A stretch of DNA of 64,000 nucleotides, taken from positions 62,001 to 126,000 of the forward strand of contig NZ_BSSM01000014.1 in NCBI RefSeq assembly GCF_030269125.1, in the 5' to 3' direction. Made by a program: the position numbers and the translations under genes. How positions within the stretch are numbered: the stretch's first letter is position 1; every line of letters starts with the position of its first letter. The DNA comes from Streptomyces hygroscopicus subsp. hygroscopicus (lineage in GTDB: Bacteria > Actinomycetota > Actinomycetes > Streptomycetales > Streptomycetaceae). The notes beneath the pieces are model-generated. The model saw nothing but the letters and a program-made list of their open reading frames with translations. It did no database searches and was not told where the DNA came from. Positions 36,298 through 44,594 of this stretch are shown in pieces.

Positions 36298-36663
36298 CTA
36301 TTCGTCCCATGCCTGGATCAGAATCTGCTCGGCGATCTTCCCGTCCCGCAGCGTGATCATGGACTCGGCGAGGACGCGGGTGCCGTCCCCGTACTGGCAG
36401 GACTCGGTGAACGCGGCGTGGTCGCCCTGCACCACGCACCGTTCCAGCTTGTGGATCATGTCGCGGCGGTAGATGTCGTCGAGCATCTCGGCGATCTCGC
36501 CACGGCCGTGCAGGACCTTGGGGTGGCTGGGCTGGGTGTTGCGGTCGACGATGCGGATCTCCGCGTCGTCCGCGTACAGGGCCAGCAGTGTGTTCCCGGT
36601 GTTCCCCTCGATGCCTCGACGCAGTGCCTCGGTGTCGAAGCCAGAGCCTGTCGCGGTGCCCAT
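36298..36663 (-). CDS. NTF2-like / SnoaL-like small protein
   Basis: A 121-residue protein with the cone-shaped NTF2-like fold pattern: an N-terminal helix (DTEALRRGIEGNTGNTLLALY), then ADDAEIRIVDRNTQPSHPKVLHGRGEI, and a beta-sheet ending in ITLRDGKIAEQILIQAWDE. Such proteins are isomerases, cyclases or simple ligand-binding domains; the active-site type cannot be read here. GGAGG lies 5 nt before ATG 36663. The gene is isolated. Confidence 0.78.
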   Translation of the reverse strand: MGTATGSGFDTEALRRGIEGNTGNTLLALYADDAEIRIVDRNTQPSHPKVLHGRGEIAEMLDDIYRRDMIHKLERCVVQGDHAAFTESCQYGDGTRVLAESMITLRDGKIAEQILIQAWDE

Positions 36664-36834
36664 GGTGACCTCCTTCAGGCGCTCGCGGCCCGGCGCGCGG
36701 CGGACCGTGCGGGCCCCGTCTTCGAGCGTCCTCCGGCCCGGCGGCCTCGGCAAGCGCACGGGACGCGCTCCGCCTCACGGGTGAGCGGGGGCCGCCGCCC
36801 GTGTCCGGCCCGGGGCGCGGGCGTTGCTGAGAGC

Positions 36835-37140
36835 ATGATCTCAACACGCCGTATCGTCGCCGTCCTCGGTCTCGCCGCCGGGGTCACGGGCCTGGCCGCG
36901 CCCCTCGCCAACGCGGCGGACGCGAGCGCCGCGCACACCGGGCGGATCAACCCCATGACCACGCTGGACACGCTCGCCGCCGGGGGTCTCCCGGCCGCAC
37001 AGCAGGCGGAGATGCCCGCGGTCTCCGAACAGCTCAAGGCCCTGAACCAGGTCAGCGAACTCAACAAGCTCAGCGAACTCCACCAGGTCACCGACATCGT
37101 GGCCCCGGTCACGGGCCTGTTGCCGGCCGTCCAGGCCTGA
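36835..37140 (+). CDS. Small secreted protein ending in an APVTGLL motif
   Basis: A 101-residue protein with a clear signal peptide (RR near the start, hydrophobic VAVLGLAAGVTGLAAPL, cleavage after LANA-AD, about residue 27). The mature part is about 74 residues: a Thr/Leu/Ala segment, then an amphipathic helical stretch (VSEQLKALNQVSELNKLSEL) and the end VAPVTGLLPAVQA. It has no Cys. The C-terminal VAPVTGL is shared with the core of the double-glycine peptide at 15149-15364. Function unknown. Ribosome-binding site weak (GAGAGC). Confidence 0.75.
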   Translation: MISTRRIVAVLGLAAGVTGLAAPLANAADASAAHTGRINPMTTLDTLAAGGLPAAQQAEMPAVSEQLKALNQVSELNKLSELHQVTDIVAPVTGLLPAVQA

Positions 37141-37149
37141 GCCGGCGCC

Positions 37150-37932
37150 TCACGCCGGCGCGTTCCCGGGTCCCGGGCCGCCGCCCGCCTCCAGCACCGC
37201 CCAGTCCCTGGCCACGGCGTAGGCCGAGCCCGGGGCGGAGGCGGTGCCCGGCGGGAGGCAGCCGGGGAGCGCGCGGGTGAGGGTGTCCTCCGGGCCCAGC
37301 TCCAGCCAGGTGCGCACCCCGTTGCGGTGCAGCAGGGCGACTGCATCGGCGAACCGCCGGGTCGGTGGGCCCGGCAGCCAGAACCCCGGCTCGATCGCCT
37401 CGGCGGTCACCGGGCGGGCGGTGACGTCGGAGACGAGGGGGATCCGCGGCGGGCAGAGGCGGAGCGCGGCGAGCGCACGGCCGCAGGCGGCGAGGGCCGA
37501 CCGCGGTGGCGCCTCGCCCGGGGCACCGCCCGGCAACCGGGCCAGCGCCCCGACCACATGGCAGGCGTCCGCGAACGAGAGGACCCCGGCGGCGTGCGCG
37601 GCGGCCATCCGCCCCGCCGCATGCCCGAACAGGACATCGGGCCGCACGCCCCAGCTCCGCAGCAGCCGGTACTGCGCCACCTGGAGCGCGAAGAGCGCGG
37701 GGCCGGCGAACGGCGCCCGCCCCAGCAGCGCCGACGTCCGGGTGCCGGGATCCGCGAACATCACGCGTTTCAGAGGCAGTTGGAGATAGGGATCGAGGCG
37801 CGCGCACAGCCCGTCCAACGTCTCGGCGAACAGCGGGTGAGCCGCCGCGAGTTCACGGACCGTCCCGGGGCCCGGCGAGGCGCCGGCCGAGAACAGGAAT
37901 GCGACACGTCCCTCGCGGCCATCGGCGAACAT
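37150..37932 (-). CDS. PKS-type acyltransferase-like protein lacking catalytic Ser and His
   Basis: A 260-residue stand-alone relative of polyketide-synthase AT domains: LDPYLQLPLKRVMFADPGT, GPALFALQVAQYRLLRSWGV, then DVLFGHAAGRMAAAHAAGVL. The nucleophile elbow should be GHSxG but is GHAAG (Ala105). After GALARLPGG the sequence jumps to PRIPLVSDVTARPVTAEAI, so the small subdomain with the catalytic HAFHS motif (normally about 70-100 residues) is missing. It therefore cannot transfer malonyl groups in the usual way. The frame is intact with normal codon bias. No PKS or ACP gene is near. It could be a non-catalytic binding protein or a relic. The start is uncertain; an upstream in-frame ATG lies at 38007. 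Confidence 0.72.
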   Translation of the reverse strand: MFADGREGRVAFLFSAGASPGPGTVRELAAAHPLFAETLDGLCARLDPYLQLPLKRVMFADPGTRTSALLGRAPFAGPALFALQVAQYRLLRSWGVRPDVLFGHAAGRMAAAHAAGVLSFADACHVVGALARLPGGAPGEAPPRSALAACGRALAALRLCPPRIPLVSDVTARPVTAEAIEPGFWLPGPPTRRFADAVALLHRNGVRTWLELGPEDTLTRALPGCLPPGTASAPGSAYAVARDWAVLEAGGGPGPGNAPA

Positions 37933-38586
37933 GCCTCCATGCAGGCACGGCCGGGTAAGGGAACACACCGGGCGGGTTCCCGCACCGCGCAAAGGAATCG
38001 CCATCATCGGACGTCGTCGGCGGGCGCGTTCTTGCGCGATTCACAAGAAGCCCCGGGCGCCGGGCGGGTGGGCGAGGAGCTGCCGCCGGGAAGGCCGCCG
38101 GACGGCGGCATGGGCACCGCCCCCCGGCCGCGCCGGATCGGGCACCGCGCCACCCGGCCGCCGCACCCGCCGTGACGTACCCGCGAGGGCCCGGCCGCCC
38201 TGCCGGAGGCGACACGCGGCGGTGCCGGGACCGAGCCGGAGGCGGCGGAGCCCGAGGCGTCCCGGTACGCCGCCGAAGACCGGCCGTCGCCCCCGCACGC
38301 CGCCGAGGCGGGCGAGCGCCGCGACGGCGGCGACAGCGAGGGCGAATCCCTGGTCAGGAAGGTACGCACGGTGGTGCGTCCCTGTGAGACCGCGCCGTTC
38401 GGTGACGCTCACGAACCTGCCGCCCGCCGCCACCGTGCCGCCCGCGACCGGCTGCCGGAGCCGCACCGCCGCGTCCGTGACTGCCCACCGGGGGAAAGAT
38501 CCACGATCACCGCCGTGGCCCGTCCCGCCGCCGATCGGACGCGCGTAGGGTCTGCACCGTAAGCACTCGATGGAAGGAACCAGACC
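37933..38586. other. Gap with an unassigned open frame
   Basis: No gene called. On the plus strand one frame is open from about 38176 to TAA 38562 with strong G/C third positions and Glu/Ala-rich content (GTEPEAAEPEASRYAAEDRP, EGESLVRKVRTVVRP). It has no start codon with a ribosome-binding site until GTG 38368/38371, and no recognisable family. The promoter of the downstream dehydrogenase probably includes TAGGGT at 38545. Confidence 0.3.
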
Positions 38587-39675
38587 ATGGCGCAGGAAGT
38601 ACGCGGCGTGATCGCACCGGGCAAGGACGAGCCCGTACGAGTCGAGACGATCGTGGTGCCCGATCCGGGGCCGGGCGAGGCCGTCGTACGCGTCCAGGCC
38701 TGCGGCGTCTGCCACACCGATCTGCACTACAAGCAGGGCGGCATCTCCGACGACTTCCCCTTCCTCCTCGGCCATGAGGCCGCCGGTGTCGTGGAGTCGG
38801 TCGGCGACGGCGTCACCGAGGTGGCGCCCGGCGACTTCGTGGTCCTCAACTGGCGTGCGGTGTGCGGCAACTGCCGGGCCTGTCTGCGCGGGCGCCCCTG
38901 GTACTGCTTCAACACCCACAACGCGAAGCAGAAGATGACCCTCGCCTCCACCGGCCAGGAACTCTCCCCCGCCCTCGGCATCGGCGCGTTCGCCGAGAAG
39001 ACCCTCGTCGCCGCCGGTCAGTGCACCAAGGTCGACCCGTCCGTCTCCCCGGCGGTCGCGGGCCTGCTGGGCTGCGGCGTGATGGCGGGCATCGGCGCCG
39101 CCATCAACACCGGCGAGGTCGGCCGGGGCGACTCGGTCGCCGTCATCGGGTGCGGCGGCGTCGGCGACGCGGCCGTCGCGGGCGCCCACCTCGCGGGCGC
39201 GGCGAAGATCATCGCCGTGGACATCGACGACCGCAAGCTGGAGAAGGCCCGCGCCCTGGGCGCCACCCACACCGTCAACTCCCGGCAGAGCGACCCGGTC
39301 GAGGCCGTCCGCGAGCTGACCGGCGGCTTCGGCGCCGACGTCGTCATCGAGGCGGTCGGCCGCCCGGAGACGTACAAGCAGGCCTTCTACGCCCGTGACC
39401 TCGCCGGCACCGTCGTCCTCGTCGGCGTGCCCACCCCCGAGATGAAGCTCGAACTGCCCCTGCTGGACGTCTTCGGCCGCGGCGGCGCCCTGAAGTCCAG
39501 CTGGTACGGCGACTGCCTGCCCTCCCGCGACTTCCCGATGCTCATCGACCTGCATCTGCAAGGCAGGCTGCCGCTCGACGCGTTCGTCACCGAGACCATC
39601 CGACTGGACGAGGTGGAGAAGGCGTTCGAGCGCATGCACCAGGGCGACGTACTGCGCTCGGTGGTGGTGCTCTGA
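38587..39675 (+). CDS. mscR: S-(hydroxymethyl)mycothiol dehydrogenase
   Basis: A 362-residue zinc-dependent class III-like alcohol dehydrogenase oxidising the formaldehyde-mycothiol adduct. Motifs: CGVCHTDLHYKQGG, LLGHEAAGVVESVG, structural-zinc CGNCRACLRGRPWYC, NAD site VIGCGGVGDAAVAGA (about residue 182), and the typical MAQEVRGVI start and SSWYGDCLPSRDFPM. GGAAGGAACC precedes ATG 38587. The stop overlaps the start of the metallo-hydrolase (TGATG), making a two-gene formaldehyde-detoxification unit. The mycothiol specificity follows from actinobacterial orthology. Confidence 0.9.
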   Translation: MAQEVRGVIAPGKDEPVRVETIVVPDPGPGEAVVRVQACGVCHTDLHYKQGGISDDFPFLLGHEAAGVVESVGDGVTEVAPGDFVVLNWRAVCGNCRACLRGRPWYCFNTHNAKQKMTLASTGQELSPALGIGAFAEKTLVAAGQCTKVDPSVSPAVAGLLGCGVMAGIGAAINTGEVGRGDSVAVIGCGGVGDAAVAGAHLAGAAKIIAVDIDDRKLEKARALGATHTVNSRQSDPVEAVRELTGGFGADVVIEAVGRPETYKQAFYARDLAGTVVLVGVPTPEMKLELPLLDVFGRGGALKSSWYGDCLPSRDFPMLIDLHLQGRLPLDAFVTETIRLDEVEKAFERMHQGDVLRSVVVL

Positions 39676-40304
39676 TGACCGCCCGTATCGAACGGCTCGT
39701 CACCTCGGGCCAGTTCACCCTCGACGGCGGCACCTGGGACGTCGAGAACAACGTCTGGATCGTCGGCGACGACCATGAGGCGATCGTCATCGACGCCGCC
39801 CATGACGCCGAAGCCATCGTCCGGGCCGTCGGCGACCGGCGGCTCACCGCCATCGTGTGCACGCACGCCCACAACGACCACATCGACGCGGCGCCCGAAC
39901 TGGCCGACCGCACCGGCGCGGTCATCTGGCTGCACCCCGACGACCTGACGCTGTGGCGGATGACCCACCCCGACCGCGAACCGGACCGGCTCCTCGTGGA
40001 CGACCAGGTCATCGAGGCGGCCGGCGCCGACCTCACCGTGCTGCACACCCCCGGGCACGCGCCCGGCGCGGTCTGCCTCTACGACCCCGGTCTCGGCGCC
40101 GTCTTCACCGGCGACACCCTTTTCCAGGGCGGACCCGGTGCCACCGGCCGCTCCTTCTCGCACTTCCCGACGATCATCGAGTCCATCCGCGAGAAGCTGC
40201 TCACCCTCCCGCCCGAGACCAAGGTCCTCACCGGTCACGGCGACTCCACGACCATCGGCGCCGAGGCGCCCCACCTGGAGGAATGGATCAAACGCGGGCA
40301 CTGA
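39675..40304 (+). CDS. MBL-fold hydrolase partner of MscR (S-formylmycothiol hydrolase candidate)
   Basis: A 209-residue metallo-beta-lactamase-fold, glyoxalase II-like protein. Metal motifs: CTHAHNDHIDAA (HxHxDH), LHTPGHAPGAV, FTGDTLFQGGPG, TGHGDSTTIG. It is coupled by a TGATG overlap to the mycothiol-dependent formaldehyde dehydrogenase, so hydrolysis of S-formylmycothiol (or another mycothiol thioester) to regenerate mycothiol is the likely job. This pairing is common in actinomycetes; the reaction itself is inferred. Confidence 0.87.
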   Translation: MTARIERLVTSGQFTLDGGTWDVENNVWIVGDDHEAIVIDAAHDAEAIVRAVGDRRLTAIVCTHAHNDHIDAAPELADRTGAVIWLHPDDLTLWRMTHPDREPDRLLVDDQVIEAAGADLTVLHTPGHAPGAVCLYDPGLGAVFTGDTLFQGGPGATGRSFSHFPTIIESIREKLLTLPPETKVLTGHGDSTTIGAEAPHLEEWIKRGH

Positions 40305-40319
40305 GCCCCGGCCCGTGCA

Positions 40320-40332
40320 TAGGGTCACGGTC
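40320..40332 (+). promoter_or_regulatory. TAGGGT -10 element, leaderless start
   Basis: TAGGGT at 40320-40325, exactly 7 nt before ATG 40333; no Shine-Dalgarno sequence in between. Confidence 0.5.
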
Positions 40333-40701
40333 ATGACCAAGAACACAGTCGTGACCCTGCACGGCACCCGTGTCCTGCGCTGCGCTCCCGACGGCCCGCC
40401 GCTGGACGGCGAGAGCGCGGCGCTGGACCTGATCGGCGACGCCTACGGGCAGGACGCCCAGCTGGTCGAGGTGCCCGTGGCGCGGATCGCGGAGGATTTC
40501 TTCCGGCTGCGGTCGGGCGTCGCGGGCGCCGTCGTCCAGAAGTTCGCGAACTACCGGGTGCGGCTCGCCGTCGTCGGTGACATGGCGGCCCACATCGACG
40601 CGAGCGACGCCCTGCGCGACTTCGTGCGCGAGGCCGACCAGGGCGACCAGCTGTGGTTCCTGACGGACAGCGACGCCCTCGCCGAGCGGCTCGCCCGGTA
40701 G
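40333..40701 (+). CDS. DUF4180-like protein
   Basis: A 122-residue protein with the pattern of DUF4180: an N-terminal beta strand (VVTLHGTRVLRCAPDGPPL), AALDLIGDAYGQDAQLVEVPVARIAEDFF, then GVAGAVVQKFANYRVRLAVVG and a C-terminal helix. Function unknown in the family, which often lies beside small regulators or detoxification genes. It starts 28 nt after the mycothiol pair, but a -10 element suggests its own promoter. Confidence 0.8.
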   Translation: MTKNTVVTLHGTRVLRCAPDGPPLDGESAALDLIGDAYGQDAQLVEVPVARIAEDFFRLRSGVAGAVVQKFANYRVRLAVVGDMAAHIDASDALRDFVREADQGDQLWFLTDSDALAERLAR

Positions 40702-40796
40702 AGATCGATCCGCGCCGCGAAACCCGACAGAAGATGTCCGGCTTCCGCGTGACGCTGAGGGACGACAGCACACGCACGGCGCACGGGAGGCCGGAC

Positions 40797-41711
40797 ATGT
40801 CGGAACCGATCGAGGGCAAGGTCGCACTGGTCGCGGGGGCGACCAGGGGCGCGGGACGGGGCATCGCCGTCGAACTGGGCGCGGCCGGCGCCACCGTCTA
40901 CGTCACCGGCCGCAGCACCCGCGCCCGGCGCTCCGAGTACGACCGCCCCGAGACCATCGAGGACACCGCCGACCTCGTCACCGCGGCCGGCGGCCACGGC
41001 ATCGCCGTACCCGTCGACCACCTGCGGCCGTCCGCCGTACGCGACCTGGTGGACCGCATCGCGGACGAACAGGGCCGCCTGGACGTCCTCGTCAACGACA
41101 TCTGGGGCGGCGAGAAGCTCTTCGAGTGGGACACCCCCGTCTGGGAGCACGACCTCGACAACGGGCTCAGGCTCCTCCGCCTCGCGGTCGAGACCCACGC
41201 CGTCACCAGCCACTTCGCGCTCCCGCTGCTGCTGCGCCGGCCCGGCGGCCTGGTCGTGGAGGTCACCGACGGCACCGCCGCCTACAACCGGGACACCTAC
41301 CGGGTGAACTTCTTCTACGACCTCGCCAAGAACGCCGTCCTGCGCATGGCCTTCGCCCTCGGCCATGAACTCGGCCCGCGCGGCGCCACCGCCGTCGCCC
41401 TCACCCCCGGCTGGATGCGCTCGGAGCTGATGCTGGACCTGTACGGCGTCCGCGAGGACAACTGGCGCGAAGTCCTCGACCGCGAACCGCACTTCGCCAT
41501 CTCGGAGACCCCGCGCTTCACCGGCCGGGCGGTCGCCGCGCTGGCCGCCGACCCCGCCGTGGCCCGCTTCAACGGGCAGTCCCTCTCCAGCGGCGGCCTC
41601 GCCCGGGAGTACGGCTTCACGGACCTCGACGGCAGCCGCCCCGACGCCTGGCGCTATCTGGTCGAGGTCCAGGACGCGGGCCGCCCGGCGGACACCACCG
41701 GCTACCGCTGA
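40797..41711 (+). CDS. Short-chain dehydrogenase/reductase
   Basis: A 304-residue SDR. The cofactor motif is VAGATRGAGRGIAVELG (about residue 14), followed by VTGRSTRARRSEY. The NNAG position reads VNDIWGGEKLFEWD. The active-site Tyr and Lys are in FFYDLAKNAV. The catalytic Ser position is unclear (VTDGTAAYNRD), so the mechanism may deviate. The C-terminus (GQSLSSGGLAREYGFTDLDG) resembles a group of uncharacterised bacterial SDRs. GGGAGG lies 6 nt before ATG 40797. Substrate unknown. Confidence 0.85.
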   Translation: MSEPIEGKVALVAGATRGAGRGIAVELGAAGATVYVTGRSTRARRSEYDRPETIEDTADLVTAAGGHGIAVPVDHLRPSAVRDLVDRIADEQGRLDVLVNDIWGGEKLFEWDTPVWEHDLDNGLRLLRLAVETHAVTSHFALPLLLRRPGGLVVEVTDGTAAYNRDTYRVNFFYDLAKNAVLRMAFALGHELGPRGATAVALTPGWMRSELMLDLYGVREDNWREVLDREPHFAISETPRFTGRAVAALAADPAVARFNGQSLSSGGLAREYGFTDLDGSRPDAWRYLVEVQDAGRPADTTGYR

Positions 41712-41846
41712 CCGGGAGTCCGAGCGGACCGCCACGGCGGGTGTGGCGGGAGTCCGGCCTCGGTGCGGAGGCGTTCGAGCATGGTCCGTGTCCCGGTCCC
41801 GCAGCGGTTGCCCCGGCTCCCGCTCGGTCGAGGAACGGGGCAAGCA

Positions 41847-42430
41847 CCGGACATCGCCGCGCGCACCGCTGCCGAACGACTCGAACTGGCCAAATCTTCC
41901 GATGCCTTGGCTCCCGCACGGCGGGACGCGCCCGGTCCGTGCGCGGGCCGCCGCGTGCGGGAGGCCGTGGGGCACATGTCGATGGGGTTCCGGTACCCGA
42001 CGGCGAAGACGCTGGTGGAGCCGGTCAGGGAGCGCGGCAGCGTGGGCCGGACGACCGACCGGCTCGCCCGCCGGTACGTGGCCGCTCGCCCGGCCCGCGA
42101 CCTCGTCGGCTCTCTGCGCACGCACACCCACCACCCCTGGGAGCCGCCGCTCGGCGGCCCGGCCGCGGCCCTCGGACACGACGTCGTCCGCGGCCTCGAC
42201 GTCACCGTCGCCCTGGGCGTGGACCGGAGGATCCCGAGGACCGGCTGCGGATCCTCCTCGGCGCGCTCGACCGGCGCGCCTTCCGGCTCTTCGGCACCGA
42301 CCTCACCGGCGTCGGGCCGTGCCCGACTACCTCGACCGGTCCTTCGGCACCGGCGCGCCCGCACCGGAGTGCCCAGCCCCTGCTGCTCGTCCCACGGCCG
42401 CAGGCCCCCCAGCGGCCGGCTCCGTCGTGA
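41847..42430 (+). pseudogene. Maleylpyruvate isomerase-family (mycothiol-dependent) gene, decayed
   Basis: Pieces of a TIGR03083-type protein survive in different frames. Frame A (41847-about 42234): PDIAARTAAERLELAKSSDA, REAVGHMSMGFRYPTAKTLV, DLVGSLRTHTHHPWEPP, ALGHDVVRGLDVTVALGVDR. Frame B (about 42232-42300): PEDRLRILLGALDRRAFRLF then GTDLTGV. Frame C (about 42318): DYLDRSFGTGAP. At least two frameshifts occur, and the place where the family starts (MDIA) reads PDIA, so the start is lost too. In intact relatives GHM, the HTHHPW region and LGHDV contribute metal-binding residues. The gene is dead. Confidence 0.78.
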
Positions 42431-42561
42431 GGAAGTTCACCGTTTCGTCACAGCGTGACCAGAACCACAACCCTGGCGTGCCCGCTCGGGTCTACTTGTC
42501 CGAGATCGTGGGAATCGCGCACGAAAACACCCGCGAACCGGGGACAAGGAGAAGAGCCCTC

Positions 42562-43260
42562 ATGGGGGACATACGTAGACGAGGTGTCGTCGCCCTCGGC
42601 CTGACCGGCCTGGTGGCGCCGCTCACACTCGCCCTCACCGCGGCACCGGCCCAGGCCGCGAGCTACTGCACCGCCTCGACGGGCCCGTACCAGAAACAGG
42701 TGGAGAAGTTCCTCGGCCGGCCGGTCGACGGCCGCCAGTCCGCCGCCGACTGCAAGGCCATCCGCTCCTTCCAGGCCAAGCACGGCATCACGCCGACCAT
42801 CGGCTACGCCGGGCCCGTCACCTGGGGCGTCATGGACCTGATGAACCAGCAGAAGGCCATCGGCAAGAACCCGAACAAGAGCGGCAAGTGCCCGGTGAAC
42901 AAGGGCCGCATCGCCTGTGTGGACCTGACGCACCAGCTCAGCTGGATCCAGGACGGCAAGAAGCTCGTCTACGGTCCCGTGCCCGTGCGTACCGGCCGCA
43001 AGGGGTACGTCACCCGCACCGGCCTCACGAAGGTCTACTGGCGTGACCTCCATCATGTCTCGACCCTCTACGACGTGCCGATGCCCTACAGCCAGTTCTT
43101 CAACGGCGGCGAGGCCTTCCACTCGGTGGGCCTGAGCATGTGGAACCCGCCGGGCTCGCACGGCTGCGTCAACATGACCCCCAAGGACGCCAAGAAGTAC
43201 TGGTCGCTGCTGCGGACGGGCGACGATGTCTTCGTGTACGGCCGCAAGCCCGGCACCTGA
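42562..43260 (+). CDS. Secreted L,D-transpeptidase (YkuD) with PG-binding-like domain
   Basis: A 232-residue secreted protein. The signal peptide (RRRGVVALGLTGLVAPLTLA, cleavage after AQA, about residue 32) is followed by a short peptidoglycan-binding-like module (about 38-95, PYQKQVEKFLGRPVDGRQSA, GPVTWGVMDLM) and the YkuD domain (about 110-230). The catalytic motif is FHSVGLSMWNPPGSHGCVNM with Cys202. It should form 3-3 cross-links in the cell wall. AAGGAG is 10 nt before ATG 42562. The frame is open far upstream, but that part is the decayed gene above. A strong hairpin follows. Confidence 0.93.
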   Translation: MGDIRRRGVVALGLTGLVAPLTLALTAAPAQAASYCTASTGPYQKQVEKFLGRPVDGRQSAADCKAIRSFQAKHGITPTIGYAGPVTWGVMDLMNQQKAIGKNPNKSGKCPVNKGRIACVDLTHQLSWIQDGKKLVYGPVPVRTGRKGYVTRTGLTKVYWRDLHHVSTLYDVPMPYSQFFNGGEAFHSVGLSMWNPPGSHGCVNMTPKDAKKYWSLLRTGDDVFVYGRKPGT

Positions 43261-43319
43261 GCGTCCGATCGTCCGCGCGTGCTCCGCGCGCGTTCCGAGC
43301 GGGCGTCGCGTCGTCGCTC

Positions 43320-43360
43320 ACCCTCGCCCGGCGGTTCCGGTACGGCCGCCGGGTGAGGGT
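43320..43360 (+). terminator. Hairpin terminator after the L,D-transpeptidase gene
   Basis: A 15-bp stem with one G-T wobble (arms 43320-43334 and 43346-43360, 11-nt loop), 59 nt past the stop codon. Confidence 0.7.
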
Positions 43361-43469
43361 CGGGTGTGAACTCCCGCACACCGCTTGACACATTGACGTG
43401 ATGAGTAACACGGTCCGAAATGTCCGCATTCGGGGGTACTTGCTCACAGCGCCTTCACTTCGATCGGCA

Positions 43470-43482
43470 TATGCTTCACAGC
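43470..43482 (+). promoter_or_regulatory. TATGCT -10 element, leaderless start
   Basis: TATGCT at 43470-43475, exactly 7 nt before ATG 43483. No Shine-Dalgarno sequence. A -35 could not be fixed. Confidence 0.5.
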
Positions 43483-43656
43483 ATGTCCACCACTCTTGAA
43501 GCCGCCTCCGAGCGATCGGCCGCGGAGGTCAACGAGGAGATCCGGGCGCTGTGGCGCCGATCGGGCGGGACGCTGACCACCGAGCAGCGCAAGCAGTACC
43601 AGCGCCTCGTGATGGAATGGGCCGCCGCGGCCCCACGGCCGTACCGGGAAGTCTGA
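43483..43656 (+). CDS. 57-residue small protein of unknown function
   Basis: A small charged helical protein (SAAEVNEEIRALWRRSGGTL, TTEQRKQYQRLVMEWAAAAP). It has no signal peptide or membrane segment. Codon bias is good and a -10 element sits 7 nt upstream of ATG 43483; an earlier in-frame start at 43420 adds non-coding-like residues. The pattern resembles small conserved streptomycete proteins, but I cannot name a family. Confidence 0.62.
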   Translation: MSTTLEAASERSAAEVNEEIRALWRRSGGTLTTEQRKQYQRLVMEWAAAAPRPYREV

Positions 43657-43711
43657 CCTCGCGACGCGAACCCGCGACCCCGACCGGGAGTCGCGGGTCC
43701 ACGGACCGTCC

Positions 43712-44542
43712 TCAGCCCTTGCGGGCCACCCCGCCGAACATCGCGACCTCCTCCGGCGCGGCCCCGTTGTCGTGCTCCGGGCGCCAGCGCGAGCAGGAGA
43801 CCACGCCGGGCTCCAGCAGCTCCAGACCGTCGAAGAAACGCGCCACGTCCGCGGGCCTGCGCTGGGTCAGCTTGGGCGTGCCGTGCTCGTTCCAGAACTT
43901 CACCGCCTCGTCCACGTCCGGCATCGCGGGGTGCGTGACCGTGTGCGACAGCACGAGGTGGCTGCCCGCCGGGAGCCGGTCCATCAGCTGGCGCACCAGC
44001 CCGTACGCCTTCTCGTCCTCCTCGATGAAGATGACCACGCCGAGCAGCATCAACGCGACCGGCTCGCTGAAGTCCAGGGTCTTCGCGGCGTGTTCGAGGA
44101 TCGCGTCCACATTGCGCAGGTCCTCGTCCAGGTAGTCGGTGCGGCCCTCCGGGGTACTCGTCAGCAGGGCGCGCGCGTGCGCCAGGACCAGCGGGTCGTT
44201 GTCGACGTACACGATCCGCGACTCCGGCGCGATGCGCTGGGCCACCTCGTGCGTGTTGTCGGCGCTGGGCAGCCCGGTGCCGACGTCCAGGAACTGCCGG
44301 ATGCCCACGTCCTTGACCAGATGCCGCACGGCCCGCCCCAGGAACAGCCGGTCGGCGCGCGCGTACTCCCCGATGCCCGGGTGCAGTTGGCGGATCTGGT
44401 CGCCGGCCGCCCGGTCGACCTCGTAATTGTCCTTGCCGCCGAGCCAGTAGTTCCAGATCCGCGCCGTGTGCGGCTGGCTGGTGTTGATACGGGCGCGCAG
44501 CGACACCGCCACGTCGTTGGTGGCTGCGGGGTTGTCGGTCAC
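43712..44542 (-). CDS. DUF574 SAM-dependent methyltransferase
   Basis: A 276-residue protein of the streptomycete DUF574 methyltransferase family. The family opening is HTARIWNYWLGGKDNYEVDR; the SAM motif is FLDVGTGLPSADNTHEVAQ (about residue 84) and VYVDNDPLVLAHARALL; then YLDEDLRNVDAIL. Many paralogues occur in each Streptomyces genome, some next to DUF397/XRE pairs, but no such pair is seen here. Substrate unknown. GTG 44542 has AGGAG 9 nt upstream. Confidence 0.92.
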   Translation of the reverse strand: MTDNPAATNDVAVSLRARINTSQPHTARIWNYWLGGKDNYEVDRAAGDQIRQLHPGIGEYARADRLFLGRAVRHLVKDVGIRQFLDVGTGLPSADNTHEVAQRIAPESRIVYVDNDPLVLAHARALLTSTPEGRTDYLDEDLRNVDAILEHAAKTLDFSEPVALMLLGVVIFIEEDEKAYGLVRQLMDRLPAGSHLVLSHTVTHPAMPDVDEAVKFWNEHGTPKLTQRRPADVARFFDGLELLEPGVVSCSRWRPEHDNGAAPEEVAMFGGVARKG

Positions 44543-44594
44543 GTGCGTCAGCTCCTGGGTGCCTGGAGGAGTAGTTCAACCTTCAAGACGCAAT

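Noticed and set aside
41743..42561. Upstream extension of the L,D-transpeptidase to a 505-residue protein
   Set aside because: The signal peptide begins at 42562 with a ribosome-binding site, and the extension runs through a decayed gene in mixed frames.
42440..42561. A ydaO-type (c-di-AMP) riboswitch before the cell-wall transpeptidase
   Set aside because: I looked because such switches often precede cell-wall enzymes, but the conserved motif segments are absent.
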